A stretch of DNA of 64,000 bases from Phytoseiulus persimilis (GCA_037576195.1 CM075101.1:53754001-53818000), one strand, 5' to 3'. Shown: positions 23,832 through 35,992, counted from the first letter of the stretch. Program-made: numbers and translations. The notes: generated by a model not told the origin, from the sequence alone.

Positions 23832-25214
23832 CCCCCTGAAATACCAGCTTCGCGCGCACTCAAGGAGACGGTTCAGTTCTCACTACAAATCTGGCTCATT
23901 TTTCTCCGAATCGGAAGCCTCGCCTGCGCGCAGAGCAGCCTTGTGTGCTCCTCAGTTTGGAAAGATCTATTGGCCGCTGTGAACGCACCGAATTTCCGAG
24001 TAACCTGGTCGTCCGCGAAGCAGATCCTGGTGCTATCCGATGCTCAATGATATCGATACAGGACGAAAAGTTGCGCTACGCTGAGGTGTTCCGTTCCGAG
24101 AATGAATTGAACCGGAAAATGCTGCTCGTCTGCATTGACGCTGGAAAATGTGCCTTCCTCGGTACAGCTGCAAGCGACGTTTCAGAGAGGAGCACGAAGT
24201 GTTTTCTTGTTATTCGCTACTTTCGGATGAAGAACGCGACACCAAAGTAACGGAGCAGCTGAGCGTCTGTCTGAGGTTGACTCGTCGAGCTGGAGTTGTG
24301 GGACGACCCATTGAGATCCATTCATTGAGAAAATTCGACGCGAAATCCATAACGGGCGGCGTTGGGACTCTGATGCGGCATGCTGAATAGTTCAAAGATT
24401 GTTTTGACGCACCGTGTTATGATGGGGCTTCAGGATATTTACGTCGCTCAGCTGATGTAATCGAGAATAACATGTACTGGACGAGATCATCCTCTGAGAT
24501 GATCCCATTCGCCTCCCAAGCTGCCTCAGCGTCATTTGGCTGCCTCCTCAGTCCCGAAGTGTTCCAGGGAATGGAGCGCTCCCTCCAATGGGGACGAAAC
24601 CCTGTCCAGTTGACCCTAAAATCCGATATGGGATGAACCCGCCAAAAGGACGTTGAGCGAATCCAATGAGGTCGAGGGTGTTTCCTCGTCGCCGCCGAGC
24701 AAGAAATCGCCGATGAATCAGCCAACAGGAACGAATTGGACGAGAATGCTCAAAACCCATGCAACAGGACCCTGCAAGTCGCAGGACAAAGGCAGCCCCG
24801 AGAAACTAGGAGTGATATGATCCGTTAGCGCTTCAGAGCTTTATCGTCGAGAGGAAGGCTTCGGAAACACCGGCCCAGCCCAAGAGAGCCTCATCTTGTC
24901 CGCCCATGGGGCTACATTGCGAGAAGCAGTCTCTCCAGGCTCCCAAAAGCGGTTTTGGAAGAGTGTTACCTCTCGACGACAAAATCCTAGCTATTCGATT
25001 CGATCCAAAAGTATGAGAATCCGAAGATTTATCGTCATCTTTTACATCTTACAATATTGGCCGCGTCAGCCTTTTCTCCGTATTAAGGACAGAATCGAGC
25101 AACCAGTCCTCTGGAACAGCACGAGCCAGGGTCCTTTTTGTCACCCAGAGTCTATTTAAGGAGTCCAACGCTTCAGATTGGTTGAGAAATGCGCAATGAG
25201 CAGGCACGACGAAA

Positions 25215-28200
25215 CTAATACGACTCTGAGAATGCTGAGGAGATCTCTTGAGGCATCACTACTATAGTTGGTACCTCGGGTACCGCAAGTCCAACCTTGA
25301 ACTTGAGGAAGTGCGCATATTTCTCAAAGAGCTCCTCCGGAGCCTCGAGTTGTGGGTAGTGTCCGATTGTTTCGGAGAGTATCTGGACGTTGACTCGTGG
25401 CAAACGTTCGTTGTATAGCGCTTGGAGTTCTTGGTATGGAAGTATGGGGTCTGCGGGTCCATGGATGAAACAAACGGGAATGCTTGCTTTCTGTAGTGTT
25501 TCGAGCCATCTGTTCTCTAAGCTCGGTCTCTCGGTGATGAAGGACAGGATGCTGCAATCAAAATCAGAGCTGCTGTGAGGACCCGAGCGGTGAGTTTCCA
25601 AAATGAAAAATATCTCCAGAAACAGTGGGGAAGCAACGAGATCAGAGTGAAATCAGCCGAGCTCACCTTGGCCAGGCGCGGTATTCATCTTTGTAGCGTG
25701 CGAAAAACCACAATTGTTTTACGGTGGACTCGTCTACTTTCCGCGAGCCGAACATCTACGAAAAATGAACGCAGCGTACGTCAGCGGACCTCAAAACTGG
25801 TCGTCGGTTATTGAGAGGAGTTGTGAGATATACGTGACACTTATATCAGTCGCGCTCACATGATCGAGTTCCTGAGCGTAAGATACTCGGTTGCCAAGAC
25901 GAGCCGCTATGTAGCCAACGACGGGCATTCTGAGCAAGTACATGTACCACGTTTCCCGATATGCGTCACAGAAAATTGAAGGGCTGATGATTCCCACTGA
26001 CTTAACAGAGTAATCGTTCCCTGACGGATTCGACCAGCTGTAAAGGAGAAGCGGTCGATTTCAATGGGAACATTGACCACGTCGGGTTCAGCTCGAGGAC
26101 CATCCAAGGCTCTTCCTATCCGCTCGGTGTCAGGCTCCCATTCGGTGAAGTTGGAGCTTCGAATTCCGCATCCCAGGGCTCACTTCGGTGCTTTCATGTT
26201 CGCTCATCCTTCGAAGTTGACCGTACTCATTCCATCGAACAACAAATACGGCGAGAACTTGTGAATCGCAATGAGGCAGCAAGAATCCCGAGGTGCGAAT
26301 TCCACGACCGAGCAGTCTTTGATGTGCTTCGGAAGGTCAAGCTCAAGTAATTCACAGTTTTACGCGGAATGCAGAATTCAGAACGCGGGAATGTCCCGTG
26401 GCTCTTCGGGACCCTGCTGGTAGAGCTCGTGGTTCGACAATCAGACTTTTCCACCGAGATCCCTCCGTGTGAACAGTGCTGGAGTCGTTTCGATCCGAAA
26501 AAGTTTCCAGTAAAAAAAAATCTTGGGCGAATCGCTCAGATCAATGCTGTTTCGGGAGATTTTCAACGACGTCTCGTGCGGCAGGCTATTTTTCCGTCTC
26601 ATTTGGCGCGCTCAAATAAACATCTCACGAATTTTCGCTCGTTAGGTAAGGGTTGGAGGCGGTCTTCGTCACCTGCAGGTCCCAACTAAGGCGCTTGACA
26701 GGATAACATGTTGTCACGTGAGAGTTTAAGGTGGGAAAATGGAGATATTGTAGTGAACTCACCGTTTCGTGAGCAGTTCCAATGTCACACCGCCCCCATA
26801 GTCGTGTGACAGAATGTGGAATTCCGATACGTCAATTTTTCGCAACACATGCTCAACAATACTCGTCTGCTCGCGCAATGAGTAGACGTGATTCCTCTGA
26901 AATCGAGAATAATCTCAGACGTGAATTATGGTCAGAGAGAACGAGCGACGCTGTATGAATACACGACCCGACACGCATATCTCGACTAGACGGGACAGCC
27001 TCCCATCTCAGGAAGGTAGAGACGGGGATGTCCCACCACTGTTTATAGGATGGCGCCATGAACCGCCGAAGTTCGAGGAAAAGTATTTATCCCTTGACAG
27101 GGCCGCAGGAAGTTCTAGATCGACCGTTGTCCAAGGTAAGCAGTACGAATATTCTTTCTTGACTTCCAACATTGAGACTCTTTTCCCACGTGTTGTTCAG
27201 TGGAAACGAGCCACAGCAACAGGACGTTCAAGAGAACGGAAGCCTGATACAAGGGGAACAACAAACACGAGCCGAGCTTGAATGCGGCTCGAAATACCAG
27301 CGAAAGCTGATCGACAAGAATGTATGTCGTCGAAACCCTTGTAGATGACGGAGTTGGGCATGATCATAATCATCGGTATGATATGATCAAACATAATGAA
27401 GTCATGATTATGGCTATTTCTTGAAAGCACACGGTGGAAAGATGAGACGCAAACGAGGTTTTCGCGGGACCAAGGGTCCATGGACATGATTCCGGAACGA
27501 TCTGACCATACTCTCGGGGTACTGATTCTTGGGGTTGATCATCACTAATGATCATAGCTTGATTATAAATAATCATGATCATGTCCAATTCTGGTAGATG
27601 ATGCCAACGGAGTGATATCGTGCCGCGAAGTCCCTCAGAAACCAGGTGCGGTATCCGAAAAACTATGAGCATCATTATGGTTCCTCTCTCTCTCTCTCAT
27701 CTGGTGCTGCGAAGAGAATAACATAGAGAGGATTCATTAAGTCTGAGCTTGGAAAATAGCGTCTGGTTTCAGATAGTTACCGGCTTGTCGCTGAAACCGT
27801 GACCCAAGAAGTCGATGAAGATCACTCGACCGAACGTTTTCCTTAGCGAACTCTGCAGCTGAAGTGTTAAGCTGTTAAAGGAGGGTCCCGGGATTGAGAA
27901 AAGAAGAGGGGTAACGATCGTCAAAGCAACCAAATGGTCAACACGGTCCCCTACTATGCCAACGAGTGAACATTCCGAATCACCCTTACTAAATGAAAGT
28001 CAAAGCTAGATGTCGGGAAGCCATGCAGAACGAGAAGCGTGTCACTGTTCTTGACCAAACCATCAACATCTGGAACAAACGATTGAGCAAAGCTCATTAT
28101 CCTAATTCCAAGAGGAGTTGCGATTCGATAGGCAAACTCTCGCGACTGTGTACCTTTGTAGAAAATATCATATCCTTCGAATTTGATCACGTGCGCGTGC

Positions 28201-28313
28201 ATGGTTTCCCATTGATACAGCAGTGGTGATTGTGGAGGTTGAGGCTGTGCTTGGAAAACAGCATAGCCGACCGCGAAAACAACGACTAGAGCGGCCGTCC
28301 ATTGCTCAACCAT
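25215..28313 (-). CDS. MEST: MEST-like alpha/beta hydrolase
   Basis: Orthologue of mesoderm-specific transcript, a membrane-associated alpha/beta-hydrolase whose substrate is not settled. Seven exons with agreeing phases: 28154-28313, 27990-28069, 27781-27858, 26763-26896, 25860-26037, 25667-25755 and 25215-25551, giving 351 residues (human MEST is 335). The N-terminus has a signal-anchor, AALVVVFAVGYAVF. Family landmarks in order: LLVLHGFPTSSFDF (oxyanion loop), VIFIDFLGHGFSDKP, ILSHDYGGGVTLELL (nucleophile elbow; Asp nucleophile as in MEST and haloalkane dehalogenase relatives), IPVCFIHGPADPILPYQEL and IGHYPQLEAPEEL (catalytic His). The start at 28313 is the first ATG before the signal-anchor. 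A hAT MITE (27349-27593) sits in intron 3. The C-terminal 25 residues run past the usual end of the family. Confidence 0.92.
27341..27601. mobile_element. hAT MITE with perfect 8-bp target duplication, in MEST intron 3
   Basis: The element spans 27349-27593 (245 bp) and is flanked by identical 8-mers gtagatga at 27341-27348 and 27594-27601. Its ends form an imperfect inverted repeat: left cggagttgggcatgatcata, right (reverse complement) cagaattggacatgatcatg. The ends resemble those of the MITE at 23675-23831 (CAGA..TGGGCATGAT), so both probably belong to one hAT family. It is noncoding, and the perfect duplication suggests a recent insertion. Confidence 0.85.
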
Positions 28314-28845
28314 GTCTCAAAGCGGCCCTCGGGAGGATGACGCAGATCCAAATGACTTCCCGGACGAATATCACAAGTACGCCGCCGAACACAGCTCACT
28401 TTCTGCTTGAAAGCAGTGGCTTCTTCCGAAGCGGAGTATCACATTGAGAGCAACGGTAGACGCGCGGTTCGACGCCGCAGTTCATGTACACAGAGCTCAA
28501 ATGGTTCGTTTGTTGTGATCGGCGGCTTTGCGGTGATGGCGCAGATGTCAGAAGCACCGGCGACTACCAGACGCTCTGACACCAGAAAGCGTGACTGAGT
28601 CTGCTCGTCAGTCAAAACATCGAGAGGCGCGATGAACCGCGCAAGGCGGCTGGACTCGCGAATCGAGATTCTCCACCACTACGAGAGGAACTGAGGAAAT
28701 CGCACCATATATTTGGCTGGAAACTTTTCAGATCGTCGAAACGACATCATACAAAAACCTCATCTTTCTACGCCAACCCGCGTTCTCTAAGTGAGGGGTG
28801 AAAGCTGTGGAATCTCTCATTTCTCGGCCGAAAGGGCGTTCGTAA

Positions 28846-29998
28846 ATGCCATTCACGGGGAGATCGTTACTTCAAGCGACGAGCATAGTTAGAGTTGAAT
28901 TTCTTCATGGACGTCGATTTGATTCTAGCGACCGAAACCGCCTTCCGCGAGCGCACACAAGGCGAAAGAGACTTTTGGCGGCGGCGATTGGGAGGACGAG
29001 AAGAGTTCCGAGCGAATTCGAGGAGAATTCGGGTCCTGGTCCCTCACCAGGCCTCCTGACGGTGCTCCCGTTTTCGAACCACTGTCCATCCAACGACTTC
29101 TCAAGTGTGAACAGTGGAATGGAAGAGTTGATTCCTCCCGAATACGTAATCAGTCTTGCCTCGGTTCACCCCTACTCGAGCGATAAGGCGACTGAGCAGA
29201 TTCTTCTCTCGATGACGCCGAAGCAACCGTGGGACGAACCGTCATTGCCAGCAAGGACACCACCAACGGAGAAGAAATGGGGAACCAATTTGACTCGGAG
29301 ATCAGATTCAATGAAAGTCAGGCATCCGGGGTATTGTCGAAGAAGACGGTATCGAACAGAGTCAAACTGCCACTCTTGTGCCTAAAGATGTTAGAGGCGG
29401 GCCAACACGTGAAACCGAGAGCCCAACAAGGAGCGGAGAGCAGCAAGCAACGGGAAGGGGGGGCTTGAGGACACTTTGGAGAGAGCTTCAAGTTGCAGGA
29501 AACGTTTTCGACACAGGAAGATGGTTCCAAGGAAGACAGGTGACGGCGGCCCAGTGGAGAAGATTCTGTTCTTATTTCGCTCAACGAGCCTTCGACGACA
29601 TCAATTCAGTTGACAGTCATCGTAAGGTTCTTCAGCGTCGGCAATACGGAGAGGAGCAGAAGACTGCCATACTGTTGTGGACGTCCACGAGTATAGATGA
29701 ACAGGATCGGAATTTTCGCGCGAAACTTGCAGAGAATGGTCAACCCCAAGACTCCGACGTGCTCACGTGTCTATCGGCGAAGCCTCCCCGGCTTGTAGCG
29801 TTCTGCATATTCCATTTCCTCCATGTATCACGCGAAATGCCGTATTGTCTATCGAGCTCTCGAATAGTCGGAGTTGCGAAGAACACCTCCGTGTCCAACT
29901 TGCGAACGGGTTCGGCAAAGTGCGGCCGTTACAAAATCAGCTCGTTTGCAAGGCTGGTGACCAACTCGAATCCCCGCCATGGCAAGCAAATCATCTGA
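28846..29998 (+). CDS. Possible coding region, unrecognised
   Basis: Plus-strand frames of 179 codons (28846-29385) and 206 codons (29378-29998) overlap here, with a third frame between. The segment around 29330-29540 reads as plausible protein (for example IEQSQTATLVPKDVRGG), and a possible donor CAG|GTGACG lies near 29537. No domain is recognised, and frame changes between blocks mean either introns I cannot place or decay. The 3' part (FAQRAFDDINSVDSHRKV) also looks coding. Confidence 0.25.
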
Positions 29999-30289
29999 CC
30001 GTCCGACTGATCGGTTTCTTGTGGATGTTGGCGAGAAGCTGCTTCTTCTTCTCGTCCAAGTACCTGTAGTCACGGAGTCCAATCGAGGGCACGAAATTTT
30101 GTATTCAGATCAAAATTTATGTCTCGGCATTTGCGTGGTATTCGCTTCCGATCGTCACGAACTCTGAAACCGGAATTCCGAGATCCGGTTCCGTGTCCGA
30201 GATTTCTGCGAACCTCAGTCACGCCGCCGCCGAAACTAGCCTCTTTGATAGAGAACCACTGAGCCTACGCCGACATTTTCATCCATTCT

Positions 30290-30445
30290 GCTGAAACTCG
30301 AAGAAAGTCTTGTTCAGCGTCTGCCTACTGCATTTTGTGGTGTTGGGCAGCCTGAGAATTCTCCCGAGGAATGAGCGCCGTGTTCCCGAAGCGTGCCGAG
30401 TTTTACCCATTCAAGGGGCGGGACTCATGAGACATAGTGTGTGTA
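30290..30445 (+). repeat. Dispersed repeat, about 150 bp (copy B)
   Basis: The direct counterpart of 20595-20750, sharing gtgttgggcag, gaatgagcg and cattc..ggggcgggactcatgagac. It directly precedes a short coding-like frame with coiled-coil character (about 30505-30720). Confidence 0.55.
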
Positions 30446-30504
30446 TGATGAAATGTTTGGCCGCTGAAGTCTCCGCGAAATTCGGCAACCCGTTCTGAGT
30501 TACA

Positions 30505-30898
30505 GCCTGGGATCGTCGATCGTGTCAAGGCTACTATAGCCGGAAACTACCTCGATATCGCGTTGCTGAGAGCGGAGCTCGCAGAAGCCCGGGTTCAACG
30601 GGAGGCAGAGGACCTGCGGCATGGCGGGATCCGCGTGCGGCTGGGGGCAGCCGAGCAAGAAGTGCTTCAGTCGCGCCTCCTAGCCGCCTATGATGTAGCG
30701 GTGGAAAGTTCATCTCTTGACAGATTCGAGTCAGCAGAAGCGGAAGGCACGCATTGTCTCCGGGAGAATGTTGCTCAAGAGAAACCGACGGAAAGGAATC
30801 ACTGCGGAAGATCGAATGGATCTCGCCTCTTGAATCCTGAGAGTTCATCGGGGCTTATCTTGCACCTCCGGATGGCAGTTCACTTGTCGGAGAAGTGA
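30505..30898 (+). CDS. Short coiled-coil-like open frame
   Basis: From about 30505 a plus-strand frame reads GIVDRVKATIAGNYLDIALL and then a charged, Leu/Ala/Glu-rich helix (LRAELAEARVQREAEDL, LGAAEQEVLQSRLLAAY), ending in TGA at 30896-30898. The pattern suits a coiled coil. No start codon at the 5' end and no family are recognised. It may be a transposon gag-like fragment or an exon. Confidence 0.25.
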
Positions 30899-31209
30899 GC
30901 GCATGCGGAATGCAAAACGATGACTCTACGTAAACCGCTTCCTCAGAGGTCGAATGCGTCATTCCTGAATTCTCATTCGATCGATTTTGTGTGAATCTTG
31001 CTCGAAGAATGCCTTCGGCCGCAGACACGTTACAGACAGGTTGTTCCACTTTGGTATTATCCGATAAATATTCAAAAAAAACACTTGTTGGAAGACAGTT
31101 GCAATCGGATGATGGGGATATTTTTGGTCGATTGCACCATTTGGATGATTGAACTCTTCTTTTTCATCCTCGGCGAATTGATTCTGATCCTTGGGGGCTT
31201 CAATGACGC

Positions 31210-32501
31210 GGCGTGGGGGCGAGGTACACCCGTGATTGGAGACGTTCGAGTCTCATGCTCTTCTAGAAGCGATTGCTTCTGTCTCGCTTCGAAATCGACT
31301 ATCCCGGCCTCATTCTGGCCAGTAAATATGTGCGCACCACCGGATTCCATACTCTGATTCGAAAAGATAAGAATGTTAAGTGCGATCTTTTTACACGGGA
31401 GTTGACGTCGGAAGCCCGTTGACGAGGATCGTGTGCGAATACTCCTTCAGGATATTGTGGTGGTGAGGATCAGCTCCCTCCCTGATATGCTAGTTCGAAA
31501 CATGCTGAGTTCGCCGCCGTCCCGAACACCGGATCTGCTGTCTCGAACCTCTGCTCTCAAACACCGGTGAGAGTTCGATTTTATCCATGCTTCCACATGC
31601 CGGGCGCATATCGGCAACCCAGGGTTCAATGGCAGGACACACGATTCTATCGCATTAATACATGAGACCATTTTTCCTTGGTATTGACCGCACGCGCTTG
31701 TGAGAGCTGCCGGCCAAGTTGAGTTTCCATCGAGCACTCGGATCTGAACCCGCGCCGTTCTCGCTACCATCGAAGCATCGGACCTCAGCGACCCGAACGT
31801 TAACATCACCTCTTCTTCTCGTCTTTCTGAGTCACGAAAGCCACCGGAGATCTCCGATCTCGCAGCATTGAAGCAGATGGTTTCCGCAACCGGCGGAAAA
31901 GCACGCTCAACGTCCGCAGCCTCAGTGACGTCGAGCACGGGCGATAGCAACTCGGAGCCGCCCCCGAAGAATGCTGCGAACGGCGAACTAATGGTGGAAG
32001 TGAACAACGCCGAGGACGCAGCTGACACGTTCGGCTCGAAGAACCAGCAGCTCGAGTCAGAGAGAACCGAGCAGCTTCTAGAAGAGGTGGCTGATTCCGG
32101 TTCGATCATGAGACGTGAAGCATCCGGATGTGGTTCTTCTCCAACATTTTCGCGCTTCTCAGCCAGTGATTCTCGCCAGTGATAGCCCGAAGGCATCCTC
32201 GTTCGTCGCTCCTTGTCCCTTTTGAAACACTCGGCAATGTTATTGCGAATCACGCAGGTTCCCAGCGCCCCCTTACGTCGCCACCGTCAAAGTGATACGG
32301 GATAACGAAGATATACGATGAAGTGAGCACGATGACATATCGAGAATATTCATCGGGAAACTGAAGATCGAGCCCGGGAGAAATGAACGAAACGAGTGTC
32401 CCTTGGTTCCCGGCGGCTTCTCCATGAGATACGGCTAGGACAAGAACGACCATTTCCAACGACAACACCAATCGCTTGTTCCACATGTAGAAGTTGGACA
32501 T
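31210..32501 (-). CDS. Possible secreted or membrane protein, first two exons
   Basis: Exon 1 (about 32276-32501) starts MSNFYMWNKRLVLSLEMVVL, a convincing signal peptide (hydrophobic LVLSLEMVVLVLAVS then HGEAAG), and continues with LDLQFPDEYSRYVIVLTSSY to a good donor GAC|GTAAGG. A phase-0 acceptor near 31353 (cttttcgaatcag) leads to exon 2, SMESGGAHIFTGQNEAGIVD through HETRTSPITG, ending about 31225. The joined frame is continuous, but I do not recognise the protein and found no further exons. Introns would hold a plus-strand frame (31805-32182), so one of the two may be false. Confidence 0.4.
31800..32182 (+). CDS. Possible C-terminal exon, Ser/Glu-rich, unrecognised
   Basis: Frame LSESRKPPEISDLAALKQMV through ESERTEQLLEEVADSG to a stop at 32180-32182. 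The composition (Ser, Glu and Asn-rich, low complexity) fits a disordered protein tail. The start of the exon was not fixed; an acceptor near 31790 is possible. It overlaps the intron of the minus-strand model at 31210-32501. Confidence 0.25.
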
Positions 32502-33199
32502 CGATGATCCACGGTATCATTGCCGAGGTTCATCGATTCGGAATGCCATTCTGAGGAGTGATGTGTCCACCTTCCCCGGCGCGATCGCAAGCCCACAAAC
32601 GGAAAACTCCGAGCTTCTCTGTTCCGCTCAAACGGTCCCGAGGAGGGATGCGACGTAATCTGAGACTCTCCGAGATGAGCCGGAAATGATGTACATCGAG
32701 GATGCCCACATCGACTACATGTTTCAAACGATGTATTTTCTGTTCCCTTTTGGAATTGCGTTCCATTGCAGTTTCCGCGGAAAGCTCTCTGTTGCGCGGA
32801 TTGATAGAACAGAATAATTTTGTGACGAAAGAACTCTCTGAATTGCGGGAACGCAGAAAGAGACGCGGCGTGAGCATTTTTGGTGAGAGCCACCAACGGC
32901 AGCACCCGGGAAATAGCTGGATCAACTCACGTACGGCTCAGTCTTCCAGAACGTGAAGCGACGGCAGCGCAGGCGGAAAGGTACGGTCACATAGTTCACA
33001 GACAAGTTTCGTTCAGCAGCGATATCTCGCGGGGAGCCTCACGATGAAGCTATCAAAGTAGAATCCGAGTTCACTGGAACGCAACCTAGAATCGCATGCC
33101 CTCCTCGGAGTGAACTCCGGTCGGAGCCAAAATAGCTCGCTTCCTCTCTGAGAGCTACATACGTCCTGCAGGCAGGAATCTGAAGAATCGTCGGAGAAC

Positions 33200-33955
33200 T
33201 CGGAAAGTATTGCTGCAGGCAGCCGAATATGCACCCGACGGGCGTATCCGCTGGGCAGGATTGTTCCGCCTGTGAACCAGCGGAAGAGAAGCAGTTCGAA
33301 GGAGATACCCAATCGATCTCTGCGGAGAACTTCCGAATGGATGCGGTATCAGGTCCCCTCAAGGTGAGAGCTCGGGTGCGCAGAGTCTAGAAGGCTCGAG
33401 ACGGGTCAATCCGATGTGGGGTTCGAGAGTGAATAAAATCGCTGTCGAGAAAAAATTGCTCAAGGGTATCTCCCTGAGAGAAATCATTCGAATTTCTCGG
33501 AAATTGTACCATCACTGATGGGGGCCACAGATTCGACGTCCGCGTCGTGAGCGATCACTGTGGACAGCATCGATGCACGGCGGGAGTCTGCGCTCGTGCT
33601 GCACAACCCCACCGTTTCCATCAACGCGAGCCTCCATGATGCTGGAGTCACACCCGTGAGTCGGTCCCCCCTCCCCAGAGACCTGAAATTGAGTTATCCA
33701 ACGAGATCTCCAAAGGGGACATCTTGCGGGAGTTCATCGCGTTGACGGAATCTCATCGGAATCAGAGACATTTCCCTCTCAGCCGAGCAACTCTCTAAAG
33801 AAATCGAGATCTGAGTCCTCTTTCAGGGCCTCTTCGAGGTCTAACTCATTCGTGGGCCTCGAGGATTGACAACCTCGTTTCTGACATGGTGGATCGTAGA
33901 CAATTCTTCATGAAGCTCAATTTTGAGAAGAACAAGGATCGCTCCCCGATCTGAG
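33200..33955 (+). pseudogene. Coding remnants with apparent frameshifts
   Basis: Several protein-like plus-strand blocks lie close together: MHPTGVSAGQDCSACEPAEE ending at a donor AAG|GTGAGA near 33363; SALVLHNPTVSINASLHDAG near 33590-33650; RPEIELSNEISKGDILREF near 33680-33740; and a last block, VSDMVDRRQFFMKLNFEK, ending in TGA at about 33951 after a good acceptor at 33827. The second and third blocks are offset by one base across a C-rich run (33666-33676). This is a decayed gene, or a real gene carrying homopolymer errors. The family is not recognised. Confidence 0.3.
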
Positions 33956-34194
33956 TCAGATGCGAATCGAACTGGATGAATCGACAAGAGGGCGGAAAGC
34001 AGCTCTCGGACTCTCCCTAATGGGTGAATTTCGGAGTGAAATCTTCCAGGAAGGACTCGAGTTTCCCATTATAACAAACACGGAAAAGCATTCTGATGCT
34101 CGTACCGATAAGATGCCCGGAGCGACCCTCCCCCACCTCGCTACGCTACCGGTCTGGCCGCTTGATCCCCTGTTTCCTCTCATACTTTCGTGAA

Positions 34195-34550
34195 TCTATA
34201 TATATAAAAATCCAGGGTCTGTTTGTTTGTTTGTTTGTCTGTTTGTTTGTTTGTCCTCAATAGGCTCCTCCGGTATTGATCGGATCGACTTGGAACAAAC
34301 TGCATAATGTAGGGCGACTCACCGGGAAGGACATAGGCCACCCACCCCTTCCCCCCTCCCCCTCCCCCCCTCCCCCCCTCGCGATTTACCCCAACTTTGA
34401 CCCCCTCCATACTGTCACCCGCATCCAAATTCTGACGATAAGGTGCACCGCCCCGTTTATGACGCCAGCCAGACTCATCCCATCGTCATCGGATATCCTT
34501 CCCCACCTCCTCTCCTATACATCTATCATAAAAATCTATCATAAAAATTC
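34195..34550 (+). repeat. Leader of the 45-bp array (copy 2)
   Basis: Starts tctatatatataaaaatcca, with a longer TTTG/TCTG tract than copy 1, and matches 15854-16160 closely throughout apart from indels in the C-rich stretch (34344-34380). Confidence 0.8.
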
Positions 34551-35992
34551 CTGGAGGGGTGATTTCGAGACCAATAACGCCATTACTTCCCAACTCTGGA
34601 GGGGTGATTCCGAGACCAATCTGGCCATTAGTTTCCAACTCTGGAGGGGTAAATACGAGACCAATCTGGCCTTTAGTTTTTAACTCTGGAGGGCTGATTG
34701 CGAGACCAATCTGGACATTACTTTCCAACTTTGGAGGGGTGATTCCGAGACCAATCCGACCATTGGTTTCCAACTCTGGAGGGGTGATTCCGGTACCAAT
34801 TTGACCATTAGTTTCCAACTCTGGAGGGGTGATTCCGGTATCAATCTGGCCATTACTTTCCAACTCTGGAGGGTTGATTCCGAGACCAATCTGGCCATTA
34901 CTTTCCAACTCTGGAGGGGTGATTCTGAGACCAATCTGGCCATCACTTTCCAACTCTGGAGGGGTGATTCTGAGACCAATCTGGCCATCACTTTCCAACT
35001 CTGGAGGGGTGATTCCGAGACCAAGCTGGCCATTAGTTTCAAACTCTGGAGGGGTGATTCTGAGACCAATCTGGCCATTACTTTCCAACTCTGGAGGGAT
35101 GATTCCGGTGCCAATTTGACCATTAGTTTTCAACTCTGGAGGGGTGATCCCGGTATCAATCTGGCCATTACTTTCCAACTCTGGAGGGGTGATTCCGGTG
35201 CCAATTTGACCATTAGTTTTCAACTCTGGAGGGGTGTTTCCGGTATCAATCTGGCCATTACTTTCCAACTCTGGAGGGGTGATTCCGGTGCCAATTTGAC
35301 CATTAGTTTTCAACTCTGGAGGGGTGATTCCGAGACCAATCTGGCCATTACTTTCTAACTCTGGAGGGGTGATTCCGAGACCAATCTGGCCATTACTTTC
35401 CAACTCTGGAGGGGTGATTCCGAGACCAATCTGGACATTACTTTCCAACTTTGTTTGGAGGGGTGATTCTGAGACCAATCTGAGCATAACTTCCCAACTC
35501 TGGAGGGGTGATTCCGAGACCGATCTGAGCATTACTTTTCAACTCTGGAGGGGTGATTCCGAGACCGATCTGAGCATTACTTTTCAACTCTGGAGGGGTG
35601 ATTCCGGGGCCAATCTGAGCATTACTTCCCAACTCTGGAGGAGTGATTCCGAGACCGATCTGAGCATTACTTTTCAACTCTGGAGGAGTGATTCAGAGAC
35701 CGATCTGAGCATTACTTCCCAACTCTGGAGGGGTGATTCCGAGACCAATCTGAGCATAACTTCCCAACTCTGGAGGGGTGATTCCGAGACCGATCTGAGC
35801 ATTACTTTTCAACTCTGGAGGGGTGATTCCGAGACCAATCTGAGCATTACTTCCCAACTCTGGAGGGGTGATTCCGAGACCAATCTGAGCATTACTTCCC
35901 AACTCTGGAGGGGTGAATCCGAGACCAATCTGAGCATTACTTCCCAACTCTGGAGGGGTGATTCCGGGACCGATCTGAGCATTACTTCTCGA
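34550..35992. repeat. 45-bp tandem repeat array 2 (about 32 units)
   Basis: The same 45-bp unit as array 1. The left two-thirds resembles array 1 (caatctggccatt); the right third, after an irregular unit at about 35447-35460 (ctttgtttggagg), is a distinct subfamily with gaccgatctgagcattac. Long open frames again run on both strands (348 codons minus, 255 and 185 plus). The right end stops abruptly at about 35992 and has no sequence in common with the right end of array 1. Confidence 0.9.

Noticed and set aside
27954..28313. A single 119-codon MEST first exon
   Set aside because: It contains a canonical intron (28070-28153) that restores the family sequence; the read-through part is not conserved.
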